DNA of 64,000 nucleotides from Aestuariivivens sediminis (GCF_022662105.1 NZ_JAKMCP010000002.1:1-64000); one strand, 5' to 3'. Numbered from the stretch's first letter, positions 1 through 8,248 are shown. The notes: a model not told the origin generated them from the letters alone. A program made the numbers and translations.

Positions 1-148
1 CATCCACCCCGTAATTGGCTAAGGAGACAGCCACATTGGACTCGCCCCCACCGTAGATTACATCAAAACTACTGGCCTGTGAAAATCTTAAAAATCCTTC
101 CGGGGCTAACCTTAGCATGATCTCCCCGAATGTGACTACTTTACTCAT
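1..148 (-). CDS. kdgK: 2-keto-3-deoxygluconate kinase, PfkB family (5' part only)
   Basis: Only the first 49 codons are inside the window; the rest lies beyond base 1. The N-terminus begins MSKVVTFGEIMLRL and continues into a GGGESNVAVSLANYG stretch, the substrate-binding start of PfkB sugar kinases of the KdgK type. Such enzymes phosphorylate 2-keto-3-deoxygluconate (KDG) to KDPG for Entner-Doudoroff aldol cleavage. It follows the kdgF cupin by 27 nt as the last visible gene of the uronate operon, and KduD immediately upstream would produce its substrate. Fructokinase is the alternative, but the neighbours favour KDG. Confidence 0.8.
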   Translation of the reverse strand, partial: MSKVVTFGEIMLRLAPEGFLRFSQASSFDVIYGGGESNVAVSLANYGVD

Positions 149-175
149 ATATTATTAGTGTTAAAAATATTGTTT

Positions 176-514
176 CTATTTTAAAAAATCTGCTCTTGCC
201 GGGGTAAAAACATCTACCAAAACACCCGATTCCAAACACACTACGCCATGAGGGGTATGCGATGGCACAAAAAAAGAATCCCCTTTTTTTAGCACCTTTT
301 TCTCATCAGCTATAGTGACTTCAAATTTTCCTTCAGAAATGTAAGTGGATTGGGTGTGCACATGATGGTGCACCGTTCCAACGCCCCCTTTTTCAAATTT
401 AACCTTAACCATCATCATTGTATCGTCATAACCCACTATTTGACGCTTAATTTTATCTTCAACGACTTCCCATTTCATGGCATCCTGTCTGAAAAACATA
501 TCCTTATCAGTCAT
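176..514 (-). CDS. kdgF: KdgF-like cupin (unsaturated uronate ketonization)
   Basis: A 112-residue single-domain cupin. The metal-binding pattern is visible as HHHVHTQ near residues 48-54 and the PSHTPHG motif near residues 84-90, as in KdgF proteins. KdgF speeds conversion of the 4,5-unsaturated uronates left by pectate or alginate lyases into the linear keto form. It lies 6 nt downstream of uxaC and before kdgK, in an operon that also encodes KduI and KduD, which fits this role well. The protein is cytoplasmic, with no signal peptide. Sequence alone would only say small cupin; the gene neighbourhood gives the specific call. Confidence 0.75.
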   Translation of the reverse strand: MTDKDMFFRQDAMKWEVVEDKIKRQIVGYDDTMMMVKVKFEKGGVGTVHHHVHTQSTYISEGKFEVTIADEKKVLKKGDSFFVPSHTPHGVVCLESGVLVDVFTPARADFLK

Positions 515-520
515 TTTTAT

Positions 521-1921
521 TTATAAATTAAAGTATTCTTTTGCGTTGAAATAACTGATGTCTGCAACGATCTTCCCTATCCATTCCATATCGTTGGGCA
601 ATTCTCCCCGCTGTATTTCATCACCCAAAAGATTACAGAGTATGCGTCTGAAGTATTCATGTCTGGGGAATGAAAGAAAACTTCGCGAATCGGTTAACAT
701 GCCTATGAAACAGCTAATTAATCCCATATTGGATAAGGCATTCAGTTGTTTGGTCATGCCATCCTTCTGGTCCAAAAACCACCACCCCGAACCAAATTGC
801 ACCTTCCCTTTAATGCTGCCATCATTGAAGTTGCCTATCATTGCTGCCATGACTTCGTTATCCGCCGGATTTAAATTGTAAATAATGGTCTTGGTCAATT
901 TATCTTGACTATCCAATGCATTTAAAAAGCGGGACAGGCCTTGCGCTTGCGGGTAATCGCCAATAGAATCCCAGCCTGTATCGGCCCCCAAGATATGGTG
1001 CATTCGTGAATTATTGTTTCGTAAAGCTCCCAAATGAAACTGCTGTACCCATCCGCGGGCATGATAGGCTTCCGATAAAAATAACAACACAGCCGTTTCA
1101 AACTTGGAAATGTCCTCCCGAGAAAGTATTTGCCCCTTCCTTTTCTTTTCAAAAATGGATTCCACTTCGCTATCGGTAAACGGTGTAAAGGAAATCTGAT
1201 TTAAACCATGGTCACAGATGCGACAGCCATGGGCATGAAAATAGTCAATTCTATTGATTAAGGCATCCTTTAGATTTTGAACCGTATTAATGGTTATTTG
1301 GGTCGTTTCCCCCAATGTATTCACATATTCATTATACCCCTCATTACCTATTAAAATGGCTTTATCAGGTCTAAACGCCGTACTTATTTGAATTTCAAAA
1401 TCACTTTCTGCCAAGGCCTTATGGTGTTCTAACGGATCCGTTGGATCCTCTGTCGTACACAAGAATTCTACATTGGCCCGTCGCAGTAAATTTCTACAGC
1501 TGTAGTCCTGGCTGCTTAACTTTTCTGAAGTTTCATTAAAAATGGTTTCTGCCGAAGTTTCATTCAATACATCGTAAATATCAAAATAACGGGCCAATTC
1601 CAAATGCGTCCAATGATACAGGGGATTTCGTAACGTATAGGGCACCGTTTTGGCCCAATGCATAAACTTTTCCTTATCTGTGGCCGTTCCCGTGATAAAG
1701 TGCTCATTAATCCCCAAAGTCCGCATGGCCCGCCATTTATAATGATCCCCATTGATCCAGAGGGTCGTTAAATTAGGATACACGTTATCTTCCCAAATTT
1801 CTTTTGGAGGTAAGTGATTATGATAATCGAGTATGGGCTGATTCTTCGAATGGTTGTGATAGAGTTCCTCGGCATATTTGTTTTCCAGCAAAAAATGATC
1901 ATGTATAAAACGCGCATTCAT
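521..1921 (-). CDS. uxaC: Glucuronate (uronate) isomerase
   Basis: A 466-residue protein of usual UxaC length. Near the N-terminus it has HDHFLL and then DYHNHLPP (residues 32-39), the metal-ligand motif of this amidohydrolase-fold family. UxaC interconverts D-glucuronate with D-fructuronate and D-galacturonate with D-tagaturonate in the cytoplasm. It starts 21 nt after kduD and ends 6 nt before the kdgF cupin. Its presence beside kduI-kduD suggests the operon handles saturated hexuronates as well as unsaturated lyase products. The later oxidoreductase and dehydratase steps (UxaB/UxuB, UxaA/UxuA) are not in the window and may lie past base 1. Confidence 0.93.
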   Translation of the reverse strand: MNARFIHDHFLLENKYAEELYHNHSKNQPILDYHNHLPPKEIWEDNVYPNLTTLWINGDHYKWRAMRTLGINEHFITGTATDKEKFMHWAKTVPYTLRNPLYHWTHLELARYFDIYDVLNETSAETIFNETSEKLSSQDYSCRNLLRRANVEFLCTTEDPTDPLEHHKALAESDFEIQISTAFRPDKAILIGNEGYNEYVNTLGETTQITINTVQNLKDALINRIDYFHAHGCRICDHGLNQISFTPFTDSEVESIFEKKRKGQILSREDISKFETAVLLFLSEAYHARGWVQQFHLGALRNNNSRMHHILGADTGWDSIGDYPQAQGLSRFLNALDSQDKLTKTIIYNLNPADNEVMAAMIGNFNDGSIKGKVQFGSGWWFLDQKDGMTKQLNALSNMGLISCFIGMLTDSRSFLSFPRHEYFRRILCNLLGDEIQRGELPNDMEWIGKIVADISYFNAKEYFNL

Positions 1922-1942
1922 AATTCAGTTCAATTATCGTGG

Positions 1943-2749
1943 TTAGTTTTCGTTAGCCGGTTTTCCAATGGTGGCTAACAGTCCACCATCGACATAAATA
2001 ATCTGCCCATTAACAAAGTCACTGGCCTTTGAGGCCAAAAAAATGGTCGCCCCTTGCAGATCTTCCGGATCCCCCCATCTGCCGGCAGGCGTTCTGCTTA
2101 TAATGAAATCATTAAACGGATGCCCCTCTGTTCTTATGGGAGCCGTCTGGGATGTCGCAAAATAACCAGGTCCTATTCCATTAACCTGTACATTGTATTT
2201 AGCCCATTCTGTAGCCATATTTCTGGTGAGCATTTTTAAGCCCCCTTTTGCGGCCGCATAAGCGCCTACGGTATTCCTTCCCAATTCACTCATCATGGAA
2301 CAGATATTTATAATTTTACCTTCGCCCTTTGCAATCATCCCTTTCACCACGTGCTTAGACACGATGAAGGGACTTACCAAATCCACTTTAATCACCTGTT
2401 CAAAATCTTTAACTTCCATGTCTTCCAATGGGGTTCTTTTTATAATACCGGCATTATTGACAAGGATATCGATGGAACCCACTTCCTGCTCTATTTTTTG
2501 AATGTTCTCGATGACTTGAGTCTCATTAGTGACATCGAACAGATAGCCATGAGCCTGTAATCCCAAAGCGGTATATTCTGCAACTGCGGCATCCAGTTTG
2601 GTTTGTGATGAGGCTCCGTTAATGACGAGCGTAGCTCCTGCCCTACCTAAACCTTGTGCCATGGCCATACCCAGGCCATGGGTTGCCCCCGTTACTAAAG
2701 CGACTTTGTTTTTGAGGTCAAATAAGCTTAAAGACATGTTATCACTCAT
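1943..2749 (-). CDS. kduD: 2-dehydro-3-deoxy-D-gluconate 5-dehydrogenase (SDR)
   Basis: A 268-residue short-chain dehydrogenase. It has the cofactor loop TGATHGLG (residues 20-27), NNAG (98-101), and the catalytic Ser151, Tyr164 and Lys168 in a YAAAK motif. KduD reduces 2,5-diketo-3-deoxygluconate to KDG. The gene overlaps the end of kduI by four bases (ATGA), so the two are translationally coupled, and KduI makes its substrate. SDR sequences are hard to tell apart by eye, so the assignment rests largely on the kduI partner and on the KDG kinase in the same operon. Confidence 0.9.
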   Translation of the reverse strand: MSDNMSLSLFDLKNKVALVTGATHGLGMAMAQGLGRAGATLVINGASSQTKLDAAVAEYTALGLQAHGYLFDVTNETQVIENIQKIEQEVGSIDILVNNAGIIKRTPLEDMEVKDFEQVIKVDLVSPFIVSKHVVKGMIAKGEGKIINICSMMSELGRNTVGAYAAAKGGLKMLTRNMATEWAKYNVQVNGIGPGYFATSQTAPIRTEGHPFNDFIISRTPAGRWGDPEDLQGATIFLASKASDFVNGQIIYVDGGLLATIGKPANEN

Positions 2750-3585
2750 CGCAGTTCATTAATTTTACAAACATCCATATCACTATAGTCTAGATTCTCA
2801 CCGGCCATACCCCAAATAAATGAATAGTTTGAGGTTCCCGACCCGGCGTGAATGGACCATGGCGGCGATATGACAGCCTCACCATTGCCCAGCCATATGT
2901 GGCGTGTTTCCTGTGGCTGCCCTATAAAATGGCAAACCGCCTGATCCTCCGGAACTTCAAAATAAAAGTACACTTCCATTCTTCTGTCGTGAACATGGGC
3001 CGGCATGGTATTCCAACTGCTGCCTGTTTTTATGGAGGTCATGCCCATCTGCAATTGACAAACATCAACCACGCTATTCACTATATATTTACGCAAGGTT
3101 CTGGCATTGGCCGTTTTAGGATCTCCTAATTCGATGACTTCAACATCATCATTGCCGATTTTCTTATTCGGATAGGTTTTGTGAGCCGGTGTGGAGTTGA
3201 TATAAAACTGTGCGGGCTGATCGGAGGATGCACTTGAAAATGCAACGTTTTGATTCCCACGACCCAGATAAAGGGCTTCTTTATGGTCAATGTCATAAAC
3301 CTGACCATCTGCAGTTACAGTCCCGGGGCCTCCAATATTTATAATACCCATTTCTCGTCTTTCCAGAAAATAGCTCGCTTTCAAAGCATCAATGGTCTCT
3401 AATAGCACCGATTGATGTACAGGGACAACTCCTGCAACCATGAATCTATCGTAATGCGAATACACCCATTCCAAGGTATCGTGTTTCATGACATTTTGAA
3501 TTAAGAACTCATCTCTTAATTCCTGAGTATCATAGTGCTTCACTGTGTTTGGATTAGATGCATATCTAATGTGGTGTTTTTCCAT
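2746..3585 (-). CDS. kduI: 5-dehydro-4-deoxy-D-glucuronate isomerase
   Basis: A 279-residue cupin-fold isomerase of normal KduI length. The zinc site is visible as His197 and His199 in HVHDRR, Glu204, and His246 in SIHAGSG, matching the two-His, Glu, His set known for E. coli KduI. It isomerises 5-keto-4-deoxyuronate, the product of KdgF or spontaneous ketonization, to 2,5-diketo-3-deoxygluconate. It is the first gene of the operon. Its ATG lies about 15 nt after a perfect palindromic operator and about 30 nt after a TATATTTG promoter box, so its expression is probably repressed by a LacI-family regulator encoded elsewhere. Confidence 0.94.
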   Translation of the reverse strand: MEKHHIRYASNPNTVKHYDTQELRDEFLIQNVMKHDTLEWVYSHYDRFMVAGVVPVHQSVLLETIDALKASYFLERREMGIINIGGPGTVTADGQVYDIDHKEALYLGRGNQNVAFSSASSDQPAQFYINSTPAHKTYPNKKIGNDDVEVIELGDPKTANARTLRKYIVNSVVDVCQLQMGMTSIKTGSSWNTMPAHVHDRRMEVYFYFEVPEDQAVCHFIGQPQETRHIWLGNGEAVISPPWSIHAGSGTSNYSFIWGMAGENLDYSDMDVCKINELR

Positions 3586-3599
3586 AAAAAAAGTTTTAA

Positions 3600-3613
3600 T
3601 GTAATCGATTACA
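3600..3613. promoter_or_regulatory. Perfect 14-bp palindromic operator (LacI-family type)
   Basis: TGTAATCGATTACA is its own reverse complement with a central CG, the shape typical of LacI/GalR operators. It lies between the promoter -7 box and the kduI start codon, where bound repressor would block initiation. The regulator is not in this window. Confidence 0.7.
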
Positions 3614-3640
3614 CAAATATATATAAAATTATCAAAACAA
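3614..3640 (-). promoter_or_regulatory. Bacteroidota-type promoter of the uronate operon
   Basis: On the minus strand the -7 box reads TATATTTG (3614-3621), matching TAnnTTTG, and a TTG triplet (3638-3640) lies 16 nt upstream. The spacer is slightly shorter than usual. The box directly abuts the operator at 3600-3613. Confidence 0.6.
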
Positions 3641-3843
3641 CTAACCTTTATGTTGTTTTTTCATGATTTACCCGACAAAATCGACTAATATACAACCTAT
3701 TAATATATAGATTAACCCCGAACCAAATAGATTTGGTGGTCCTATTTTTAAATATAGTCCCCTTATGAGAGCATCCCACTTTGGTATTAATTGATTATCT
3801 TTAAAGAATAACAACATGATGTTCATTCATAAATCAATTGGTC

Positions 3844-4071
3844 ATGGGAACAAATCGCACACACACCAAAGTTAGATTGCACGATGCCATCGTTGGCATA
3901 CTTTATGGGTTAAGTGTTATCCTTGCTGTTACACTTAATATCCAATGGCTTTATGTAGCCGGAGCGGTTGCGCTTTTGCAAATCATTAGCCCGGTTACAA
4001 AATTTTGTCCCGTTTATTTTATTTTAAACAAAATGATGCCAGATTCTGAACCCCTTCAGAATGGTAAATGA
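3844..4071 (+). CDS. DUF2892-like small inner-membrane protein
   Basis: About 75 residues with two predicted membrane helices separated by a short turn (near residues 14-34 and 36-52) and a polar C-terminus. A motif of the form G..Q..SP.TKFCP.Y matches the DUF2892 (YgaP-type membrane domain) pattern, where it often accompanies rhodanese or sulfur-handling genes. No such partner is nearby. I chose the ATG at 3844; an in-frame TTG lies two codons upstream at 3838. The molecular function is unknown. It stands alone, divergent from the uronate operon. Confidence 0.65.
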   Translation: MGTNRTHTKVRLHDAIVGILYGLSVILAVTLNIQWLYVAGAVALLQIISPVTKFCPVYFILNKMMPDSEPLQNGK

Positions 4072-4843
4072 TTTTAAGGGAATGTATCGTCCCATATGAC
4101 ATGTCCTTAGGGATGACCTAAAAACCAGTTCTTCCTTAAGAACTGGTAGTTACCACATATGAAGTGCTTGAAAAGCGACCCATATGGTTTATTTTACCGT
4201 TCAAAAATGGCCCTTGTACGGATTCAAAATTCGTTGCGCCAATAATTTATTTTTTTGCGGAAGAAATTTATTTTTCTAAGCAGAAAATGAAGAATTCTTG
4301 CGGAAGAAATTTATTTTTTTAGGCAGGGAATTTCATTTTGTGCGCAGGAAATGAAGCACCCATGCGCAGGAAAATAAATTTCCTGCGCATGGCCCTTAAG
4401 CCCTGTAAACACTGGTGTTTTCAAAGGATATTCAAGAGGTATGTATGGCTTGATAAATCGATTAATACCCCAGGATCACCAGAAATTTTCCCTTGGGGTT
4501 TCATGCCATCTGTCCACAGCATTATACCAAAGGCTCTCCTCATCATAGGGTCAGTCCCTAACCGTTTTATGACAAGATACTGTTAATTCCCTTCTTCGGC
4601 TTTTTAAACCTGTAGAAAATACCGGATGCTACCGTCATGAAGGCCCGACATCGGGAGGACATTTAACGGGTTGAGCGGATACCCGGGTCAAAGTGGTGTC
4701 CTTTAATACGGGCAAAAAGACCTATATGAATGGGTTTTACACCTGGTATCCTGCACTAAAGATTTACCCCGGTGTTCATTATCGAATGAATTAATTCATT
4801 ATATTTAGGTAATCATCAACACATTAAACTATCGCTTAATCTT
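4072..4843. other. 772-bp gene-poor gap with hairpins and short repeats
   Basis: No convincing gene is seen. A perfect 10-bp stem with a 4-nt loop lies at 4124-4147. Two direct copies of TTGCGGAAGAAATTTATTTTT begin at 4255 and 4298. A 12-bp perfect inverted repeat around ATAAA lies at 4362-4390. From about 4660 to 4792 one plus frame stays open and reads protein-like (TRVKVVSFNTGKK then GFYTWYPALK) up to a stop, but has no start. This is possibly the tail of a decayed gene. Confidence 0.55.
4362..4390. repeat. 12-bp inverted repeat ATGCGCAGGAAA around a 5-nt loop
   Basis: The arms at 4362-4373 and 4379-4390 are perfectly complementary, with ATAAA between them. Related half-sites (GCGCAGGAAAT near 4342, TTGCGGAAGAAAT at 4255 and 4298) precede it. 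No T-run follows, so it is not an obvious terminator. Confidence 0.7.
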
Positions 4844-5425
4844 ATGAAAACAACATTTTTACTACCGTTTTTATTGTTAGCTTTTATTTACTCCTGCAAT
4901 TCTAACAAAGAGAAAAAAAGTGACGAAACCTTAACTGAAGCCAAACCATTGGATTCACTTGAACTTATTGAAAGGGGCGAATACCTTGTAGAATTAGGGG
5001 GTTGCCACCATTGCCATTCCCCTAAAATCATGAGTGAAAGGGGTCCCATTGCCGATCCGAACAGACTGCTGTCGGGGCATCCTGCAGATGAAGCCTTACC
5101 TCCCAAGGATGAAGAAACGGGTAAAGGCTATATCCTTTTCACCATGGGTCTCACCTCAACAACAGGGCCCTGGGGCACCTCCTTTGCTGCGAATCTCACC
5201 CCTGACGACACGGGGATTGGTTCCTGGTCTGAAGCCCAATTTTTTACGGCTCTCCGTAAAGGGAAACATAAAGGATTGGAAGGCAGCAGACCTATTTTAC
5301 CCCCAATGCCCTGGGAGGATCTGGGTAAAATGACAGATCAAGATCTTAAAGCGCTTTTTGCATACCTTAAAAGTTTGAAGCCTGTAGAAAACATTGTACC
5401 GGCTGCCATACTCCCCCAAATGTAA
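4844..5425 (+). CDS. Lipoprotein c-type cytochrome
   Basis: 193 residues. The signal peptide ends in a lipobox with Cys18 (IYSC), so the protein is probably anchored in a membrane and faces the periplasm. A single heme-attachment motif CHHCH lies at residues 54-58. The later sequence LPPMPWEDLGKM is a good source of the axial Met, followed by the C-terminal helix typical of class I cytochromes c. The insert with FAANLTPDDTG resembles cytochrome subunits of periplasmic dehydrogenases. No oxidase or dehydrogenase gene is adjacent, so its electron donor and acceptor are unknown. A rho-independent terminator follows. Confidence 0.85.
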   Translation: MKTTFLLPFLLLAFIYSCNSNKEKKSDETLTEAKPLDSLELIERGEYLVELGGCHHCHSPKIMSERGPIADPNRLLSGHPADEALPPKDEETGKGYILFTMGLTSTTGPWGTSFAANLTPDDTGIGSWSEAQFFTALRKGKHKGLEGSRPILPPMPWEDLGKMTDQDLKALFAYLKSLKPVENIVPAAILPQM

Positions 5426-5471
5426 ATGCGATACGTCCTGGGTTATGGCTAGAACGACATGCTGTTCCAAG

Positions 5472-5505
5472 ATAAAAGCTCCCCGATAATTCAGGGAGCT
5501 TTTAT
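5472..5505 (+). terminator. Rho-independent terminator after the cytochrome c gene
   Basis: 12-bp stem ATAAAAGCTCCC / GGGAGCTTTTAT with a 10-nt loop and a T-rich tail (5501-5510). It also resembles the terminator-plus-tRNA-end units seen at 19483, 22009 and 26690. Confidence 0.8.
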
Positions 5506-5509
5506 TTTT

Positions 5510-5580
5510 TAGCGGGAACCGGATTGATGGGTCAACATACCTTGGGATGCATCAGAACGGAATAAGGGGCTTGACAGATT
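5510..5580. repeat. Palindromic element, copy 1 (degenerate), starting with tRNA-fMet 3'-end sequence
   Basis: Begins TAGCGGGAACCGGATTGATG, matching the 3' end of the initiator tRNA gene at 26719. It continues with a degenerate hairpin (TGATG...CATCA) and AATAAGGGGCTTGAC, a worn form of the AGGGG..GGCTTTAC tail of the other copies. Confidence 0.55.
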
Positions 5581-5861
5581 TTCTGGAAATTGATATCGGC
5601 TTTTACTTTTTTTACAGACATTTATTATTTCTTGTTGCTCATAAAAAAAAACGGCCCATTAGAGTCGTGTTTTTTATAAATGTGAGAGAACCCTTAAGGT
5701 AAAAAAAGATATTGAAAGTACCACTACAAAAGAAGTGTTTAAAGAAATTGATTCAATTTTTTATCATCCTATTTTGATATTATATAGGATTCAATTAATT
5801 TTCAATTCATCTATTTTTGATTTCGCTGATAGAAATGAGGTTTTAATTGATGCAAGATCAT
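5581..5861. other. AT-rich gap without a convincing gene
   Basis: Contains a weak hairpin near 5649-5676 and a plus-strand open frame from about 5670 that reads protein-like (KKDIESTTTKEVFKEIDS). It has only a GTG as possible start and runs antisense into the next gene. It may be a remnant; I do not call it a gene. Confidence 0.4.
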
Positions 5862-6347
5862 TTACAAAACTGTATTATCGGATCCGTATTTCTCCAGTTT
5901 TAAATACCATTTACTCTTACCATTATTTACATAATAACCTAGTTGAAAGCCATCCTCTGTAATAAATTTATTTTCTAAATAGTCAGGATTTGAAATAACG
6001 TCTTCAGATTCATTATTTTCCAAAACTTCAATAGCTTTGATTAATTCCAATAGATCTGAATATTCAATTGATGCTGTAGAATTTGAATATTTACCTGGTT
6101 TAATAATTTGATAGAAATAGGATTCCAATGAACCACTATTTACTTTACGAATTCGTGTATCTATTTTAATACCATACGATGACTTTAAATCTTCCAGGTT
6201 AAAATCAATAAACTTAGTAATAACCCCTGTTTTAGACGCAAATGCATCCATTTTAGTTTTTACATTTTCAGATTCATTTTTTAAATCTTGAGAATGTATG
6301 CTTAGCGAAGTAACTAGTAAGATTATAAAAATTTGTAAATGTTTCAT
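5862..6347 (-). CDS. Secreted protein of unknown function
   Basis: 161 residues. A clear N-terminal signal peptide (MKHLQIFIILLVTSLSIHSQ) ends in the SQ cleavage style common in flavobacteria, so the mature protein is probably periplasmic or outer-membrane associated. The rest is a charged globular sequence of mixed helix and strand with no motif I recognise; it ends in a YYVNNGKSKWYLKLEKYG segment. It stands alone, 100 nt downstream of the Cys-rich/nuclease pair and on the same strand. Base composition is AT-rich like the rest of the accessory region. Confidence 0.65.
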   Translation of the reverse strand: MKHLQIFIILLVTSLSIHSQDLKNESENVKTKMDAFASKTGVITKFIDFNLEDLKSSYGIKIDTRIRKVNSGSLESYFYQIIKPGKYSNSTASIEYSDLLELIKAIEVLENNESEDVISNPDYLENKFITEDGFQLGYYVNNGKSKWYLKLEKYGSDNTVL

Positions 6348-6447
6348 TTTAAGAGGTTTTTAAGCTTGTTGGTATAAAATTATTTTAAAAAACAAAGCTA
6401 TTATTTTAGGCAATATACTTATTGAGGAAACCCGTAATTCAACAAAA

Positions 6448-6804
6448 CTAATGTTGATAACATCTACCAGAAGAATTTTTAGTCATACGTTTACATCGCC
6501 TTCCAGATTGAGTCTTTCCTGTGCATTGCGTCGCTGTCGTTTTTTTAATAGAAGACGTATTTGTTAATGAACTGGCTTTTGTTGTAATTTCTGTTTTACT
6601 ATGGCCTGGTTTGCAAACGGAACAGGCCATGTAATTTAATTCTTTTGCTTTTTCAAGTGTAATTTCTTTTTTGGAGTATTTTAGATAATGACAAGTACTT
6701 TTATGATACTTTTCACCAGTTTTGGTGGTAAAAACAGTTTGAGCTGAAAGACTAACAGTCATAATGAATACGAGAACAAAGATTACTTTTTTCATACCAA
6801 TCAT
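6448..6804 (-). CDS. Secreted Cys/His-rich protein with nuclease-tail motif
   Basis: 118 residues with a signal peptide, cut near residue 21 (SLSAQ). The mature part has two Cys/His clusters. The first is KYHKSTCHYLKYS followed by MACSVCKPG, which looks metal-binding. The second is a C-terminal CTGKTQSGRRCKRMTKNSSG stretch ending CYQH. As I recall, both modules are found fused to the C-terminus of secreted thermonucleases in Bacteroidota. Here they form a separate gene whose ATG overlaps the stop of the nuclease gene by 4 bp, so the pair is translationally coupled. It is probably a binding or processing partner of the nuclease. Confidence 0.7.
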   Translation of the reverse strand: MIGMKKVIFVLVFIMTVSLSAQTVFTTKTGEKYHKSTCHYLKYSKKEITLEKAKELNYMACSVCKPGHSKTEITTKASSLTNTSSIKKTTATQCTGKTQSGRRCKRMTKNSSGRCYQH

Positions 6805-7286
6805 TTTTTAATCTTATTCTTTTTACTTGAACGCCACTCCCAGGGTGCTATAGGATGTGGGTTATTCCATAAACCTATTTTTTGATTCCTAGCTCTATTT
6901 TCCATATGTTGAAGTAACGAGTCCTTTGAATATTTCTTGTAATGCCAAGCCAGTCCATTTTTAATAAGTTCTTGGCTTAAATCTAAAGAATCATTATACT
7001 TAACTAAAGCTACATATCTTCCGTATCTATCTTCATTCAAGACATTTAATTGGACATTTTTATTAAAGACTGCATTGGAAGTAAATTCTTTTGCTCTTTG
7101 TGAAAAAGGTTGTTTTCTTTCTGGACAGTCAATATTTGCTACTCGGATTTTTAATTGAGTTGAATCTTGATTTAATATCTTAAAGGTGTCACCATCTGTA
7201 ATAGAAATTACTTTTCCAATGATAACCTCCTGAGAATAAGAGGTTAATGAAAAAATAAAAGCAATTAATAAAATAGCTCTGTTCAA
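6801..7286 (-). CDS. Secreted thermonuclease (staphylococcal nuclease-like)
   Basis: 161 residues with a signal peptide (about 1-19) and one SNase domain. The active-site pattern is complete relative to staphylococcal nuclease: Asp31 and Asp33 in TDGDT, Arg48, Asp53 and Glu56 in NIDCPE, and Arg90 in DRYGR. It is therefore predicted to be an active, calcium-dependent, non-specific nuclease in the periplasm or outside the cell, useful for DNA scavenging. The C-terminal GLWNNPHPIAPWEWR is typical of the family. It overlaps by 4 bp with the downstream Cys/His-rich gene, which carries the tail often fused to such nucleases. Confidence 0.92.
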   Translation of the reverse strand: MNRAILLIAFIFSLTSYSQEVIIGKVISITDGDTFKILNQDSTQLKIRVANIDCPERKQPFSQRAKEFTSNAVFNKNVQLNVLNEDRYGRYVALVKYNDSLDLSQELIKNGLAWHYKKYSKDSLLQHMENRARNQKIGLWNNPHPIAPWEWRSSKKNKIKK

Positions 7287-7338
7287 TTAATATGTTTTAG
7301 GGTATAGAAAAACTTAATATAATTAAAATTTCTATTAT

Positions 7339-8247
7339 TTACTTATTAAGAATGAAGTCCTTAATGATTTTATCCATATCCGATGGCAATCCTGCAGTTT
7401 TTATTTCATATCTCTTAACTTTCATTTCATTAAACCAATTAGACCAATAACTCATAATAACATCTTCTTCAAAATCATTTTTAGTATCTGGATTAATACC
7501 GAGTACTAGAATTTCCAAATTATCCAAGTTTTCAGCTGCAGGGATAAATCCGTAATTTTCGGTTGACATTTTTTCATCCCAATTATTAGTATCTAATTTA
7601 AATGCTCTAATGTCTTGAGGAGTTAAATAAGTAGTTTGATTGTCTTGTCTAATTTTCGTGTCCTTATGATAAATATATCCATCTGATAAAATTACCAAAA
7701 TGTTTCTATATCCATCTTCAATACAAAAGTCGTTCACTTTTGTTTTGAAAAAACGCCATGTGTCAGATCCGACATACTTATCGTCTTTAATAGCTAATTC
7801 ATAAATTTTAATTGGTTTCTCTGCGTAAAATTCTTTAATTTCATCTAAAAGCTCCAAAGAAGCATTTTGTCTAGAAACATTAAATCTTAAATCTTCGGAT
7901 ATACTATTAATATTTTGATTACGTGGTTCTGGATCAAAATACATTTGTATTTTGTCATTCATTTGTCTAACTTTTTTTCTTTTCAAATGAGTGTAAAAAG
8001 CTTCAGAAACAGATTTAATATATTCTACATCCCTTAAAAAATATTCCATAGAAGGATTTGGATATTTTTCTGGGTCAATTCTATCCGATAAATCCAATAA
8101 AAAACTAATATTAAGGTTTTGCACGTCATTAGTATTTATGGATGCCCCATTAAGGGTACTTTTATTTTCCTTTGAGTCGTCAATACATGACGTTATGCCT
8201 AAAAATAATAATACAATAAGTAATATTTTATTGGTATCTCTTGTCAT
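7339..8247 (-). CDS. vWA-like lipoprotein (third gene of TerB-like module)
   Basis: 302 residues. Signal peptide with lipobox ending TSC (Cys21). The mature N-terminus has a hydrophobic strand running into LLDLSDRID (around residues 50-57), a DxSxR version of the MIDAS start of von Willebrand factor A domains. A second strand, NILVILSDGY, resembles the core of vWA folds, and LEILVLGINP a third. The usual Ser of DxSxS is replaced by Arg, so metal binding is uncertain. It starts 1 nt after the upstream membrane gene, so the three genes 9913-7339 almost certainly form one operon. Role unknown. Confidence 0.65.
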   Translation of the reverse strand: MTRDTNKILLIVLLFLGITSCIDDSKENKSTLNGASINTNDVQNLNISFLLDLSDRIDPEKYPNPSMEYFLRDVEYIKSVSEAFYTHLKRKKVRQMNDKIQMYFDPEPRNQNINSISEDLRFNVSRQNASLELLDEIKEFYAEKPIKIYELAIKDDKYVGSDTWRFFKTKVNDFCIEDGYRNILVILSDGYIYHKDTKIRQDNQTTYLTPQDIRAFKLDTNNWDEKMSTENYGFIPAAENLDNLEILVLGINPDTKNDFEEDVIMSYWSNWFNEMKVKRYEIKTAGLPSDMDKIIKDFILNK

Positions 8248-8248
8248 A

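Noticed and set aside
4338-4586. 82-codon plus-strand open frame
   Set aside because: It runs through the inverted repeat at 4362-4390 and gives a sequence with no domain, signal or bias of a real gene.
5735-5962. 75-codon plus-strand open frame starting with GTG
   Set aside because: No credible start, overlaps the well-supported secreted-protein gene at 5862 in antisense, and matches nothing known. At most a remnant.
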